Positions 33,197 to 44,524 of a stretch of 64,000 nucleotides of DNA are shown here, piece by piece. The notes under the pieces are model-generated. The model was not told the origin of the DNA and ran no database searches. It worked only from the letters and a program-made list of their open reading frames with translations. Location of the stretch: NCBI GenBank assembly GCA_025175895.1, contig CM046007.1, positions 29,407,913-29,471,912 on the forward strand, read 5' to 3'. A program made the translations under genes and the position numbers. The stretch is from Wurfbainia villosa. Taxonomy: Eukaryota > Streptophyta > Magnoliopsida > Zingiberales > Zingiberaceae. The first letter of the stretch is position 1. Each line of letters starts with the position of its first letter.

Positions 33197-34717
33197 TATT
33201 GGTGTAATCAGCCCAGGACACGATTGACCAGACTCGAGTTTGACTCGAGTAGTTTTTTGATGTTTGACATTGATGTCTGACATATGTTGGGGAGATTGAT
33301 AATGCAATCGACCCAGGTCATACTTGATGGTTGACGATGGTTTGACCATTGTCATGGGAGAAGTCCAAGTCTTGTATACTTTGCATGAAAAGTCCAAGCT
33401 TGAGTCTTGGCATGGAAAGTCCAACATGGGTTGGCAAGGAAAGTCCAAGCATGGGTCTTGGCAAGGGAAAGTCCAAGCATGGGTCTTGGCATAGAAAGTC
33501 CAACATGGGTTGGCAAGGGAAAGTCCAAGCTTGAGTCTTAGCAATTGAGAAGTCCAAGGGGAATATTGGCGGTGTAAAGTCCAAGGGTAGAGCCTTGGCA
33601 ACATAAGTCCAATGGTTGGCGGCGTAAAGTCCAAGCGAAGTCTTGGCAGCATAAGTCCATGTGCCTTGGCGGTATGGATCAACTTAGCATGACATAGCCG
33701 ATGGAAGCACCTGAAGGCTAGCGTATGGATGAACAAGTCATGGATGACTTGGAGGGATCTGATAGGCGTGAGGCTGACAGAGGTGGCTAGAAGGCTTAGG
33801 TCTAGGCTAAGGGTGGTCTAGCAAGTATGGGGGCACCATACTTGGGTTAAAACCTCATGTTTGAGGTGTATCAGTCGACTGAGACTATGGTCAGTCGACT
33901 AATGGGAGTCGACTAGGGTTTGACTGCGAGAAGATGGCCTAGCAATCGATCGCCAAAGAATGGGCGATCGGCGATCCATCTTGGCTACTAGGATATGGCG
34001 ATCGTGATGCTTCGACCGAGCACGATAAGCTCTCCAAAGGAGTGATCATCCAACACTGATTGGTTGAGCCATCGATCCGATGGGCATGATCAGTTGACTG
34101 ATGGTCTATCCGTTGAAACTTATCCAATGTGGCTCATGCCGTTGTGAGACAACGGCTACAGGGGCAGTCGACTAATTGTCCCGATTAGTCGACTGTTAGG
34201 CAAAAATCAGCCCAAGTTGCATGTTTAAAAGAAGCACGAAGGGAGGATTTTTGGCAGCGGTTACTAGGGCTATTTGGGGTGATTTGCTGGCACATTTCAG
34301 GGTCTCCAAGTGCAGCTCAAGCAACTAAACAAGCAAGCTATTAAAAGCTCTTTGTAAAGTATTTTTCCTTTACTTATAGAGTATTTCATACTTGTATTAG
34401 CTTGCATTTGTTGTATTACTTTTGTAATCACTGTAAGAGGTTTCTCCACCTCTGACTTATTGTCGAGAAGGAGTATTTGTGATTTGTGGTGTGTATTTGC
34501 ATCGCTAGGGCTTTTAGAGCTCAATCCGTGGAGTAGGAACCATACGATTCCGAACCACGTTATATCTTGGTGTTGATTTTGTGATTGTTGTTATTTGTAT
34601 TCGTGTTATTATTATTTCCGCTACGCTAACACGATTTGTAGAAACAAATGATCAATTTTCATCCACGATGAAAACACACTATTCACCCCCCCTCTAGCGG
34701 TCATGAACGTTCCTACA
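33197..34717 (+). repeat. 3' LTR of element B
   Basis: 1521 bp, beginning TATTGGTGTAATC (the first TG has become TA) and ending ...ACGTTCCTACA. It contains the CCAAG/CTTGG array (33355-33680), AGTCGACT palindromes and the C-rich end, and aligns with the 3' LTR of A. Confidence 0.88.
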
Positions 34718-34774
34718 CGGATTACCATCCATGTCAGTTTTCTTCTTAAAAACCCACTTGCACCCAATAGGTGT
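34718..34774 (-). pseudogene. Continuation of the G reverse transcriptase beyond B
   Basis: On the minus strand it reads GCKWVFKKKTDMDGN, the copia RT segment that directly precedes the part seen at 28531, so the two pieces were continuous before B inserted. It is cut at 34775 by the LTR of element E. Confidence 0.85.
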
Positions 34775-36069
34775 TGATACCGTTGTGACCTAATTTAGGG
34801 GTGGAGATGAAGAAGGTCATGCATGAAACACTGACTAAACTGGTGAAACCCGACTTGAGGGGGTCGACCGAGCTAACAAGGTGAAGGTATAGAATCGGAA
34901 AGATAAGCTCTAGGACTAAAAGGAGACCAGAGGAGCGACCCGAGGTACAAGTCTGGGAGTTGACTCGGTAAGTGAGTCGGGAATTGACTCGGGGAGTTGC
35001 AAAAGGTAGGAGGTACTAGGTCTCATAGCCAGAGTGGGTGCGAATATTAGCTTGACAGGGTAAAATAAGTAGTATACACCTTGGTCTGAATGAGCAAGGA
35101 TGGTATAGTTGAGACAGGGATAGAGTCAATATCAGACTCGGTGAAGGAAGATATGGTGAAAAGTGGGGCAAAATATTTCTCGAGGTAGTAGTTTATGAGA
35201 GTTTGTTACATGATATAACAAACTAAAACCCCACACAATATTGACAAGAGTTTTCATTCCTTATCCTTCTAATAGAATTATTCTCTAGGGAAGAGGAGCC
35301 CTCCACGTGGACAGTGATCAGGGCAGTTCGTTACATCACAAGGAGGAAGGAGAGACGAGGAGGATAAAAATCAGGGAGGGAGGGAGGAGAAAGGGGTCTT
35401 CTTCTTTTTTCAGAATTGGAGAGAGACCATCGTCACTTCTAGTTTGACGGGAAGAGGAGAGGACATCATTGAGGAGAAGGGAGGACTGACATCGGAGAAG
35501 GAGGAGATTAAGGAAAGAGGAAGAGAGTAGCAGGGAGGCGGGGGCAGTTCATACTCTCTCTATATATATATTGTACACCACTGAAGTTGTAAGGGGTTTC
35601 CTCCACCTCTGGATATATTTCTAAGAAGGAGAAGTCTCATAGTGAAAGTGTTTTGGCACCGCAGCTCGCTATAGAGCTCACTCCGTGGAGTAGGAATTAG
35701 AATTCCGAACCATGTTAAACCTTGTGTCTCTATTATTTGTGTTGGTTTTCTCATTCTCTATTCATTTTTCTATTACTGTTGCGGCCGAAGAGAACCCTAA
35801 GGGGGTGTTTGGTTGGTAGAGAATTTTTTAATTTTCTATTTTCATTTACTCAGAAAATGAGAAAACGTGGAAAATGGTGTTTGGTTGTCGTTTTCCATCT
35901 CCATTTTTCAGAAAATAAAGTAACATTTTCTGGAAAACTGAAAAATGAAAAAAAAATCATTTTCCATTTTCCAAAAAATAGAAAATGGAAAATGCAGCCA
36001 AACGCAGCCTAAGCCTCCTGGATGTTCTTTTGCGCTAAAAGGAGGTGAAAAATCTACGTATCCGCATCA
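34775..36069 (+). repeat. 5' LTR of element E (contains a MITE)
   Basis: It starts TGATACCGTTGTGACC and ends CGTATCCGCATCA, followed by the PBS. The start and end match in type the LTR of D read on its own strand (TGATACTAC...CGCATCA). A purine-rich tract lies at 35340-35550 and a TATATATATA near 35562. Without the MITE it is about 1.09 kb. Confidence 0.75.
35801..36009. mobile_element. Tourist-like MITE in the LTR of E
   Basis: A 209-bp AT-rich segment is bounded by inverted repeats, GGGGGTGTTTGGTTG at the left and the complement GGCTGCGTTTGGCTG at the right (11 of 15 match), flanked by the 3-bp TSD TAA on both sides. The interior is rich in GAAAATGG/CCATTTTC and could fold on itself. The TSD and terminal type point to PIF/Harbinger (Tourist). 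Confidence 0.85.
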
Positions 36070-36070
36070 G

Positions 36071-36089
36071 TTGGAGCCGTCTATGGGAA
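36071..36089 (+). promoter_or_regulatory. Primer-binding site of E, degenerate
   Basis: TTGGAGCCGTCTATGGGAA differs at two positions from the PBS of element D (TTGGCGCCGTCTGTGGGAA). Confidence 0.8.
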
Positions 36090-37871
36090 ACTTTGTTGAG
36101 CAAGATGTCGAGATGTTGTTAGAGGAACTACAACATCCAACGACCTCTTCTGCATAAGAGAGCCCCATCACACTATTACCAGCGCAGTTACAGGCCATAG
36201 TGAATGTCGTGGTTGATGCTCTAACTAAGGAAAGGAGAAGGGTGGGGTATCTTCTCCCCCATTATGGTGAGCCCTCTTCTCGAGAACCGGTACTTGAAGT
36301 ACCTCTCCAAGCCCGTCTAGCCACTCTACAACATACTGAGGTTCTGCCAGGTGAAGTACCTATGGGGAGAGTGTATCAGCCCACCATTTCGGTGATGCAA
36401 ACAAGCCAAGAGGATCAGGGAGAAAGTCAGTCAATCCACTAGGGCTCCGGAATTCTATGAGCCTAGACCATTCACCACAGGCATTCTTTCTGAGCTGACA
36501 CCTCCATATTTTAGAAATTCACAAGTGGAGAAGTATGATGGCACGATTGATCCAGAAGAGCATCTATTGCAATTTGCAGGAGTTGCCTCTCTTCACTGCT
36601 ATACAGATGCCCTTAAGTGTCAAGCTTTTCGCACCACCTTAACAGGCTCTGCACAGAAGTGGTTTGGTGCTCTGCCTCTCGGATCCATCACATGCTTTGC
36701 AGGTTTTAAGGGAGTTTTCTACCAAGAATTTGCTAGCTGCAAGACTTACAAACAGGATGGTTCAATTTTACTTTATATCAAGCAAGAACTCTCCGAATCT
36801 CTCAAAGGTTATCTTCATCGGTTCACCGCCACTGCTAGGAACATCCCTTCAATAGGGTCAGAAATCCTTAGGGTGTCTATCCATCATGGATTGCGGGAAA
36901 GACCCTTTCTCAGCTCTTTACTAAGGAAACCAACTGCTAGTTATGAGGAATTGCTAAGTCGTATCGAGGAGTATATAAACGAAGAAGAAGGGTTGAAAGT
37001 TAGGTGAGCTAAACAGATGCTTACAGCCGCCCCAACTGAAAGAAGTCGTCCCATAACCCCTCGAGCACCTCCCCGAAGGGAATATGTTAGGCCTTTCATA
37101 CTAGAGGTGTCGAGGCCCAGATTATTGCTGCTAGGAACTCGTCCGGCCCCTCCCTTACAGATCATGGCTGTCGACGCCATACCTCCCTCACGGATGTGGA
37201 AAGAGCGGGAAATGGAGGCATATGATCAACAGGGCATTCTTCAGACCCCAACTGGATATCGGGGAGTTCCTCGGAATCCCCCTACCCCTTATTTCTGCCA
37301 GTACCATATGGCGTATGGTCATACCAGTGGTCGTTGTTTCAAGTTGCAAGAGGAGTTAGAGCGTATTCACCCTACTTATCCATAGCTGCAGCCTCAGATG
37401 AGAGGAAAAGCAAGAAGGGGTCACCGACCCAATATGGCTCGCCCGGGACCCTACAATGGAAGGCCTCAAGCTCCTCTCCTATCGGGCCAACAAATACCTG
37501 CTCAGGAGGGTACTTCGCAAGGAGGGTCAGCAGGTGAAGGCCCTTCAGTTGCCCCAAATGATATCCCCACTCGGGGAGCTATTCATGTTATTGCAGGAGG
37601 ACCCACTGATGGGGATTCTAATAGAGCCAGAAAATCATATGCCTGATTAATGGAAAGCATGGCCATCAAAACAGAGTGAGCCATCCAGAGTGCACCACAA
37701 ATATCTTTCAGACTTGAAGATCTACAGGGTGTCCTGCTACCTCATACTGATGCTCTGGTAATCCAAATTTCTCTCGCCAACTATGAGGTAGCCCGAGTCC
37801 TAGTTGATTTTAGAAATTCAGTGAATACCCTTTTCCAAGAAGCATTCGATCAGATGTAGTTAGGAAATGTT
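36083..37871 (+). pseudogene. gag and protease region of E, first part
   Basis: The ATG at 36083 starts a frame that stops after 24 codons; later segments match D gag: SPITLLPAQLQAI, then KYDGTIDPEEHLLQFAG (36525-37007) with TGSAQKWFGALPLGSI. A zinc-knuckle-like CQYHMAYGHTSGRC lies near 37300 and the start of the protease follows, where the active site reads VLVDFRNSVN, so the DSGS signature seen in D is lost. Several stops and frame changes are present. A solo LTR interrupts the protein after QM-LGN at 37871. Confidence 0.85.
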
Positions 37872-39735
37872 TGTTGGGATGTATACTGAAAAGTCTATCT
37901 TTTGTATGAACATCTTTATTTTGAAATAAGAATCACATGATCATTGTTTGCATATTTTTATGGCTATGCATATTGTCTAATACATTACATTATAGATAAC
38001 ATGGTGTGTGGTGTCACACGGGAGATCATGTTATCGGTTTCTTGTAAAGTATAAGTAAAGGCTCACAACCGAGATGACTTTGGATAAACCATTGGTATGG
38101 TTGTAGTGTGATTTGGTATTGGTTTGTCTTGACCATAAAATCACACTAGTACACTTTGTGTGTATTGAGCAGGACCGACTTAGAGGTGATTCGATTTATT
38201 GCTGACTACATAATCGAATCGGACCTCAGATATTATATTGTACATGCTCTTAATCCCGATATAATAACGGGCACATATACTTAATATTCATTTCTTTGAT
38301 TTACCAATGGGCGAGATTTATAGATTAAATCGATAGGCTCGGTAAGTTGGGAAATGGTATTATTTATATAGTGTGTCAATGATTATAGGAGGAAACCGTG
38401 TCCTATATATTAGGATGATGATGTCCCCTTGAGGAGCTCATAAGGTTCATCATGTAAACCCTGCAGGTGGACTTGGTCTGGCATGATGAAAAGGTTGAGT
38501 GGTACTACTCATGAAGTTAGATGTTGATTAATTAATGGTCAGTAAATTAATTAATCGACGGATATTTGAGATCTTAAACACGGGGAGAAAATGTACAAAT
38601 AATATATGGAGCCCATATTAACCTATGGGAGTTGGTGAGGTAGATCAATGATAATCCTTTAGTGGATTGGATTATCATTAATGGATCGGACTTTATGTGG
38701 GCTTGATCCATTGGGTGGCTAAGATCCAACTCCTCCTCATGGTCCCTATTGTAGCCTATTAACATCTCATGAAGCTTAGATCCAATGGATAGAAACAAAA
38801 CTCTAGATCCAATGGTAGAGATTAAATCTCTAGATCCGACGGTTGAGATTAAATCCCTAGAACCAATGGTGGAGATTAAAACAAGGCTTATCCCTAACTC
38901 TATAAAAGGAGGGCAAGGGGTGGGCGGAAACTTGAATCCAACTAGAGATAGGATTAGGGTTTTGGGCAGCAAGGCTTGGAGGCTAGGGTTTAGGGGTTGG
39001 CGGCACCAAATAAGGAAGGTGTTTCCTTTCTTCTTCTTCCCTCAAGGTGGCCAGCGACCTAGCTCCCCTTTCCAACCCTTGGTTGGTGTCCAAAGTAGCC
39101 CCTCTCCCTCTCTTTGGCCGGTAAAACCTAGGCTTAGGGCTCTCCCTTGGAGCTTTGGTTGGCATTCACCTATTCTCCTCTTCCTCCTTGGCCGGCGGCA
39201 AGCTCCAACCTTGGAGTTTGGTGGTTGGTTGAAAGAAGGAGAAGAGGCTTATTTCTATTTTTCCTCTTGATCGGAACAAGCAAGGAAGGAAGATTGGCGA
39301 TCTAGGAGCTTCAACTTTTGGTAGATCGTCGTCCACATGACGTCCAAAAGGAGGAAGGTCATACAATAGAAGATCGAGAGGTATATCGATTCTCTATTTT
39401 CTCTTGTATCATGTTTATATTTGTTTTTCAATTATGTGCATGATATATTCTATTTTGTGGCTAAATAATACTTGGATCCCGAACATAAACACAAAAGTCA
39501 GCAATCTGTACATTGTCTATTCCGTGGCTACTCGTAGAATAGAGGTAGGTCGCTTGAACAACAAGTTTGTTCAAGTGACCACTCTAAACGAATAGTACAA
39601 CGATGACAAGGTTGCTTGGGTGTTCCCTTTTGTCTAGAATTAAATTTTTAATCCGGGGACATCGATGGGATCGCCATGAACAAGCGACCGAGTTGAAGTG
39701 GGAAGCGAAGTTTCCCCTCACAGATCAACCCAACA
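37872..39735 (+). mobile_element. Solo LTR inserted in element E
   Basis: An 1864-bp segment starts TGTTGGGATGTATACTG and ends GATCAACCCAACA. It interrupts the protease-RT linker of E: the protein continues across it by comparison with D. The flanks ATGTT (37867-37871) and ATGTG (39736-39740) form a 5-bp TSD with one mismatch. A TATA box (CTATAAAAGGAG) near 38890 points to plus orientation. No PBS, polypurine tract or coding region is attached, so the internal part was probably lost by LTR-LTR recombination. A 27-bp unit is repeated three times at 38801-38881. Confidence 0.85.
38801..38881 (+). repeat. Three 27-bp tandem units in the solo LTR
   Basis: Units at 38801, 38828 and 38855 share the form CTAGATCCAATGG...GAGATTAAAT with a few changes. 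They sit just upstream of the TATA box, where LTR enhancers often lie. Confidence 0.75.
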
Positions 39736-42700
39736 ATGTGCAACTGGAGGACATGGCTACTCCTCTGTTTGGATTCGCGGGACACATGGTGAATCCCATT
39801 GGGAAAATCTCCTTGCATCTCACCCTGCGTACAAAACCTAGTTAGAAGACTAATATTATCCCTTTAATCATAGTGGATGCTCCATCCACATATAATGCTA
39901 TTTTGGGACATTCTTTTCTATCCATTTTTCAGGTGGTGGCCTCCCCTTACCATCAAAAGGTGAAATTCCCAATCGGGCAGCTGATCGGGGAAGCACGGGG
40001 AGAGCAGAAGGTAGCTCGGAGCTGTTATGTGAAAATGGTAAGGGATGATCAGAAGAAGGTAAGGGTGGACGACCCTAAGGGGAAAGTTGTTATCACCTCT
40101 GATGTGTACATGCTGGAAGAGTCCTCACCCAGAGCTGAAAAAATGGAAGAAGGTGAATATGTGGAGATAGCCCCTGGAAAGGTCACTCGGGTGGCCTAAC
40201 AACTGGAGACAAAGGAAGAACTTGTGAACTGCCTATGTAGGAATGAAGATATCTTTGCCAAGGATGTGCATGATCTCACGGGGATATATCCTAAAGTAGC
40301 TGAGCACTATCTTAACATCACTTAGGGAGTCCGACCCATCCAGTAGAAAAGGCAACACTTCAGGCCCGAGAAGGATAAAGTCATTGCTGAAGAAGTAGAT
40401 AAATTACTGCAAGCTAATCATGTTAGAGAAATTCAATTCCCCGAGTGGGTGTCTAATGTAGTTTTGGTCCCCAAGCCTTCTGGGCAGTGGAGGATGTGTA
40501 TTGACTTTCATGATTTGAATAAAGCATGCCTTAAAGATTGCTACCCCTTGTCTTGTATTGATCAATTAGTTGATTCTACCGTGGGGTATGAGGTGGTATC
40601 ACTAATGGATGCTTATTAGGGATATCACCAAATTCCCTTAGCGAAGGAAGATCATAAGCGGATTAGTTTTGTAATAGCTGGAGGATTGTATGCTTACATA
40701 GTGATACCCTTTGGGCTAAAGAACACAGAAGCTACCTATCAAAGGCTTATGGATAAGATTTTTGCAGAACAAAGATGAAAGAATGTTGAAGTATATGTTA
40801 ATGACATTCTCGTCAAATCAAAAACTACTCGGGATTTGGTTACGGATATGGAGGAGACTTTCACCACCCCTTAGGTAGTATAACATGAAGTTGAATCCCA
40901 AGAAGTGTCTATTCGAAGTAAAAAGTGGAAAATTTCTGGGATATATTGTTAAGAGAAAGGGTTGCAGGCTAATCCAGAGAAGGTGCAGGCACTCTGCAAT
41001 ACGAAGTCACCTATCAATCTACGGGAGACTCAAAAGTTAATGGGAAGAATAGTTTCCTTGTCTCGCTTTATAGCCAGATCGACAGACAAGAGGCTACCCT
41101 TCTTTCGAATTCTACACAAGGCCACACGGTTCTAATGGGATAATCAGTGTGAGCAAGCTTTCCAAGAACTAAGGAAATATTTAGCTGAACTACCTCTGCT
41201 AGCTAAATCTGTATTAGGAGAACCATTATGGATGTATTTAGCTATTTCAGAAGGAGCCATCAGTTCCGTGTTGTTAAAGCAAGAAGGTTCTCAACAGCAA
41301 CTCATTTATTATACCAGTCATATCTTGAAGGGAGCTGAGTTACGGTATACTGAGTTGGAGAAGTTGACATATATCCTAGTTTTAATGGCTCGTAAGCTGA
41401 GTCAATGTCTTGACTCACAATGAATTAGGTAGAGTGGTTACTAAGCCTAATTCTTCAGGGAGATTAGCTAAGTGGGCGGTGGAGCTAAGTGAATATGACA
41501 TTCACTATTACCCCCGAACTGCTATCAAGGCTCAGTCGTTAGTCGATTTCCTAGCAGAGGTACCCATAGGGTTGAAGAATAGCTCGGCCAAAAAAGAAGC
41601 AGGGAAGAAGGTATGAAATGTTTTTGTAGATGGCTCTTTTGGATCTACAGGCAGTGGAGTTGGGGTGTTGTTGGTATCTCTAGAAGAGGAAGAAACTCGT
41701 ATACCCATTCGCCTCGGATATCGGGCATCCAACAATGAAGCAGAGTATGAGATCGTCCTAGCCAGATTGCAAGCAGCCAAAGCTATTGGGGCAACTTCAA
41801 CTATCATGCATTCAGATTCCCAGTTAGCCATGTCGCAACTCCAGGGTGCTTTTACCGTTCGAAAGAGAGATTGCAAAAGTATTTGATAGCTTTTGAAAAA
41901 GGAAAAACTCATTTCCAGGAGATCATCCTATAGCATATTCCAAGAGAAAACAACCGAAAGGAAGATGAATTGACTCAGCTAGCTAGTGTCCTAGAAGGGG
42001 TGAGACAACAAAGCTCTGTTTTCGTGGAAGTTTCTAACTCCCTAGCGATATGCAGTGTAGAAGAGGTAGCACCAGAAAATGATCAGGTCCTCGATTGGAG
42101 AATTGATATTATGACATATTTACAATAAGGGAAGGTTCCTGATAAAGGAGGAGCGACATCTACCTGGGTGACCAGAGCGAAACGATTTATAATTATTGAT
42201 GGGAGTTTGTACAAAATGTCTTTTGGGCATCCTCTATTGAAATGCCTGGGGAAGGAAGATGCCGAGTGGGTGCTTCAAGAAATACATGAGGGATGTTGTA
42301 GCAATCATTTGGGAGGAAGGGCTTTAACACAGAAAGTATTGTTGGCTAGGTATTTTCTGGCCAACTCTTCATCAAGATGCGACCCATTTGGTGCAAATTT
42401 GCTCATCCTGTCAGAAACACAGCAATAGGTCCAAACAGCCAGCTGAGTTAATGAGAGTTGTAGTTGCTTCCTACCCCTTTGATCAATGGGAAATGGATAT
42501 AGTGGGTCCTATGCCTACTTCTCCTTTGCAGAAGAAGTTTCTATCGGTAGCAGTGGATTATTTTTCTAAATGGGTGGAAGCGGAGCCTTTAGCAAAAATT
42601 ACAGAAGATGCGGTCATATAGTTCCTCTAAAAGAATATTATATGCTGATATGGAGTTCCTCGAAAATTAATAAGCGATAATGGGCGGCAATTCCAAGGCA

Positions 42701-43324
42701 AGAAGATTCGAGGATGGTGGCAGAGCCTTAACATTCAGCAAGCTTTTACTTCAGTAGCTCACTCTCAAGCCAATGGTCAGGTGGAGGTGACTAACAGAAT
42801 TCTCATCCAAGGACTAAAGACTAAGTTGGGCGCTAAGAGAGGAAATTGGGTGGATGAATTACCTAGGATTCTGTGGGCTTATCGAACTACTCCTAAAACA
42901 GCCACTGGAGAGACCCCGTTCAGCTTGGTGTATGGAACTAAGGCAGTTATCCCGGTCGAAACCATTTTGAGTGGTGCCTGAGTCGAGGCGTACGAGTCAG
43001 AGCAGAATCAAATTATAAGAGGCACTGAGTTGGACTTTTTAGAAGAAAAACAAGAGCAAGCCCGAATGTGAGTTGAACCTTATAAGCAAAGAATCCAGTG
43101 AGCCTTTAATAAAAGGGTGACACCAAAGAGGTTCAAGGAAGGTGATTTAGTGTTGCGCAAGGTCAACCCTACAGGGGACCCTAAGAAGCTAGCTCCAAAT
43201 TGGGAAGGACCTTACATTGTTACTCGCTGAGTGGTCGGGTCAGCTTATTACCTAAAAGATGATAAGGACAAAGAGTTACCTCGGCCCTAGAATGTTGTAC
43301 ATCTAAAACACTTCCATACTATGT
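39736..43324 (+). pseudogene. pol of element E (RT, RNase H domains, integrase)
   Basis: The order matches D: linker (ATPLFGFAGHMV, VDAPSTYNAILG), RT (WRMCIDFHDLNKACLKD; catalytic site YVNDILVKS, so the first catalytic Asp is lost), the first RNase H (41232-41423), the second RNase H-like domain (41616-41912, FVDGSFGSTGSG), integrase zinc finger remnants, the core (FDQWEMDIVGPMPTS, SDNGRQF, NGQVEVTNR) and the C-terminal end (HFHTM, TAA near 43322). More than ten in-frame stops and several frameshifts make it inactive. Many stops read TAG or TGA where D has Trp, Gln or Arg. Confidence 0.9.
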
Positions 43325-43569
43325 AAAAGAAGGTTGTTAAAAGGAGAAGTTTTATATATTTCCTATGAAGTTTAGAAAAGGAGAATATATTGTGGTCATC
43401 AGTTTATAACAATACAATTCACAATTGGGAGTAAATACAAAGAATAAGTATTATGGTAAATCAGTTCCTCATTCACAGAGTAAAGAAAACAAAAAACCAT
43501 ATCAAATACAAGTAATCTGTGACCAAGTTCATGCATAAATACTAGTGAGTTCAAGGTGACGAATATACA
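43325..43569. other. Spacer after pol of E
   Basis: AT-rich sequence between the ends of pol (plus strand) and the antisense ORF (minus strand), the same arrangement as 17560-17756 in D. No gene. Confidence 0.4.
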
Positions 43570-44520
43570 ATATTGTTCAGAGAGTCGGCAGGAAGATTAT
43601 AATCTAAAATGATCTGAGGAATAACGCTTAAAGTCAATCTCCCACTGTAGGAAAAGAGCCAGTTGATTAGCTGGAGGGAGCCCGTGATCGACATATTGTC
43701 GGACCGTCTCATTGAACCCATCTTGATAGGTAGCCCTCATTAGAGACTGCAAGCGCTCTTGTTGGGTGGGATCAGCTGTCTGTGCACCTTGATGGAACCT
43801 GACGCAGTGTGCTCTATGCTCCTAAAGAACTCGGCATATTTGACAGTAGCGCTGGGATACTTGTATTATGGCATCGCTAGAGTGGATACATCGTCGGACT
43901 GGGAAGTTTGACCCTGCTTCATGACTCTTGACATGTCCATCATATCTTGACGCATGAAAGATGAAATCCCCTCCACTGCCTCACTATAAGCCCAGGTGCG
44001 GGCGACCGCAAGCGCTCTTGTTGGGTGGGATCAGCTGTGTGTGCACCTTGATGGAACCTGGCGCAGTGTGCTCTATGCTCCCGAAGAACTCGACATATTT
44101 GACAGTAGCGCTGGGATACTTGTATTATGGCATCAGCTAGAGTGGACACATCGTCGAACTGGGAAGTTTGACCCGGATGCATGACTCTTGACATGTCCAT
44201 CATATCTTGATGCATGAAAGCTGAAATTCCCTCCACTGCCTCACTATAAGCCCAGGTGCGGGCGATTTCATTACTCAACTGTTGTAGAGAAGTTTCTTGC
44301 CTACATATTCGAGCGTGAGAATGCATCCTAGCCGATATTAAAGATGAATTTTTCCTATATCTCCTTGCTCAGTCAGCTACAGAGGACGGATATGGTCTCT
44401 GCATCCTTCAATTGCTGAGCTCGAAGGGCTGCTATAGTTTTTGCATCCTCCTGTCTCTGTTATTGGATTTTAGCCATTTGGATCTGATAGCTGGTGATAA
44501 TTACCATTTTGTCGTGTTAT
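43570..44520 (-). pseudogene. Antisense ORF remnant of E, homologous to D module 3
   Basis: The minus-strand frame 43940-44326 encodes DDVSTLADAIIQVSQRY, matching D module 3 (DDVSTTDAIMEVSRRY) in the same relative place and orientation. A further coiled-coil segment (QEDAKTIAALRAQQLKDAET) is readable at 44400-44480. A 258-bp tandem duplication (43749-44007 and 44008-44265) doubles the helical part. The N-terminal portion is lost at the insertion of F. Retention of this protein in two separately diverged elements argues that it was once a real gene. Confidence 0.65.
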
Positions 44521-44524
44521 TTTA

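Larger units (their letters stand above)
28532..34717 (+). mobile_element. Element B: gag-only Sirevirus-like LTR retrotransposon
   Basis: Order: 5' LTR (28532-29634), tRNA-Met primer-binding site, gag (29698-31369), 1.8 kb of noncoding DNA with repeated polypurine tracts, and 3' LTR (33197-34717). It lies inside the RT of element G; the TSD is CAGAT (28527-28531) against CGGAT (34718-34722), one mismatch. There is no pol, so movement would need enzymes in trans. The 5' LTR lacks about 0.4 kb found in the 3' LTR. Confidence 0.9.
34775..44524 (+). mobile_element. Element E: decayed Tat-type gypsy retrotransposon, 3' end missing
   Basis: Order: 5' LTR (34775-36069), altered primer-binding site, gag, a solo LTR inserted at 37872-39735, protease-RT-RNase H-integrase to 43324, then an antisense ORF remnant to about 44520, where element F cuts in. 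Protein sequence is closely related to element D, but stops and frameshifts are far more frequent, so E is older. No 3' LTR is seen after F. Confidence 0.85.

Noticed and set aside
38785..39270. 161-codon ORF in the solo LTR
   Set aside because: Includes the 27-bp repeats and leader sequence; no domain.
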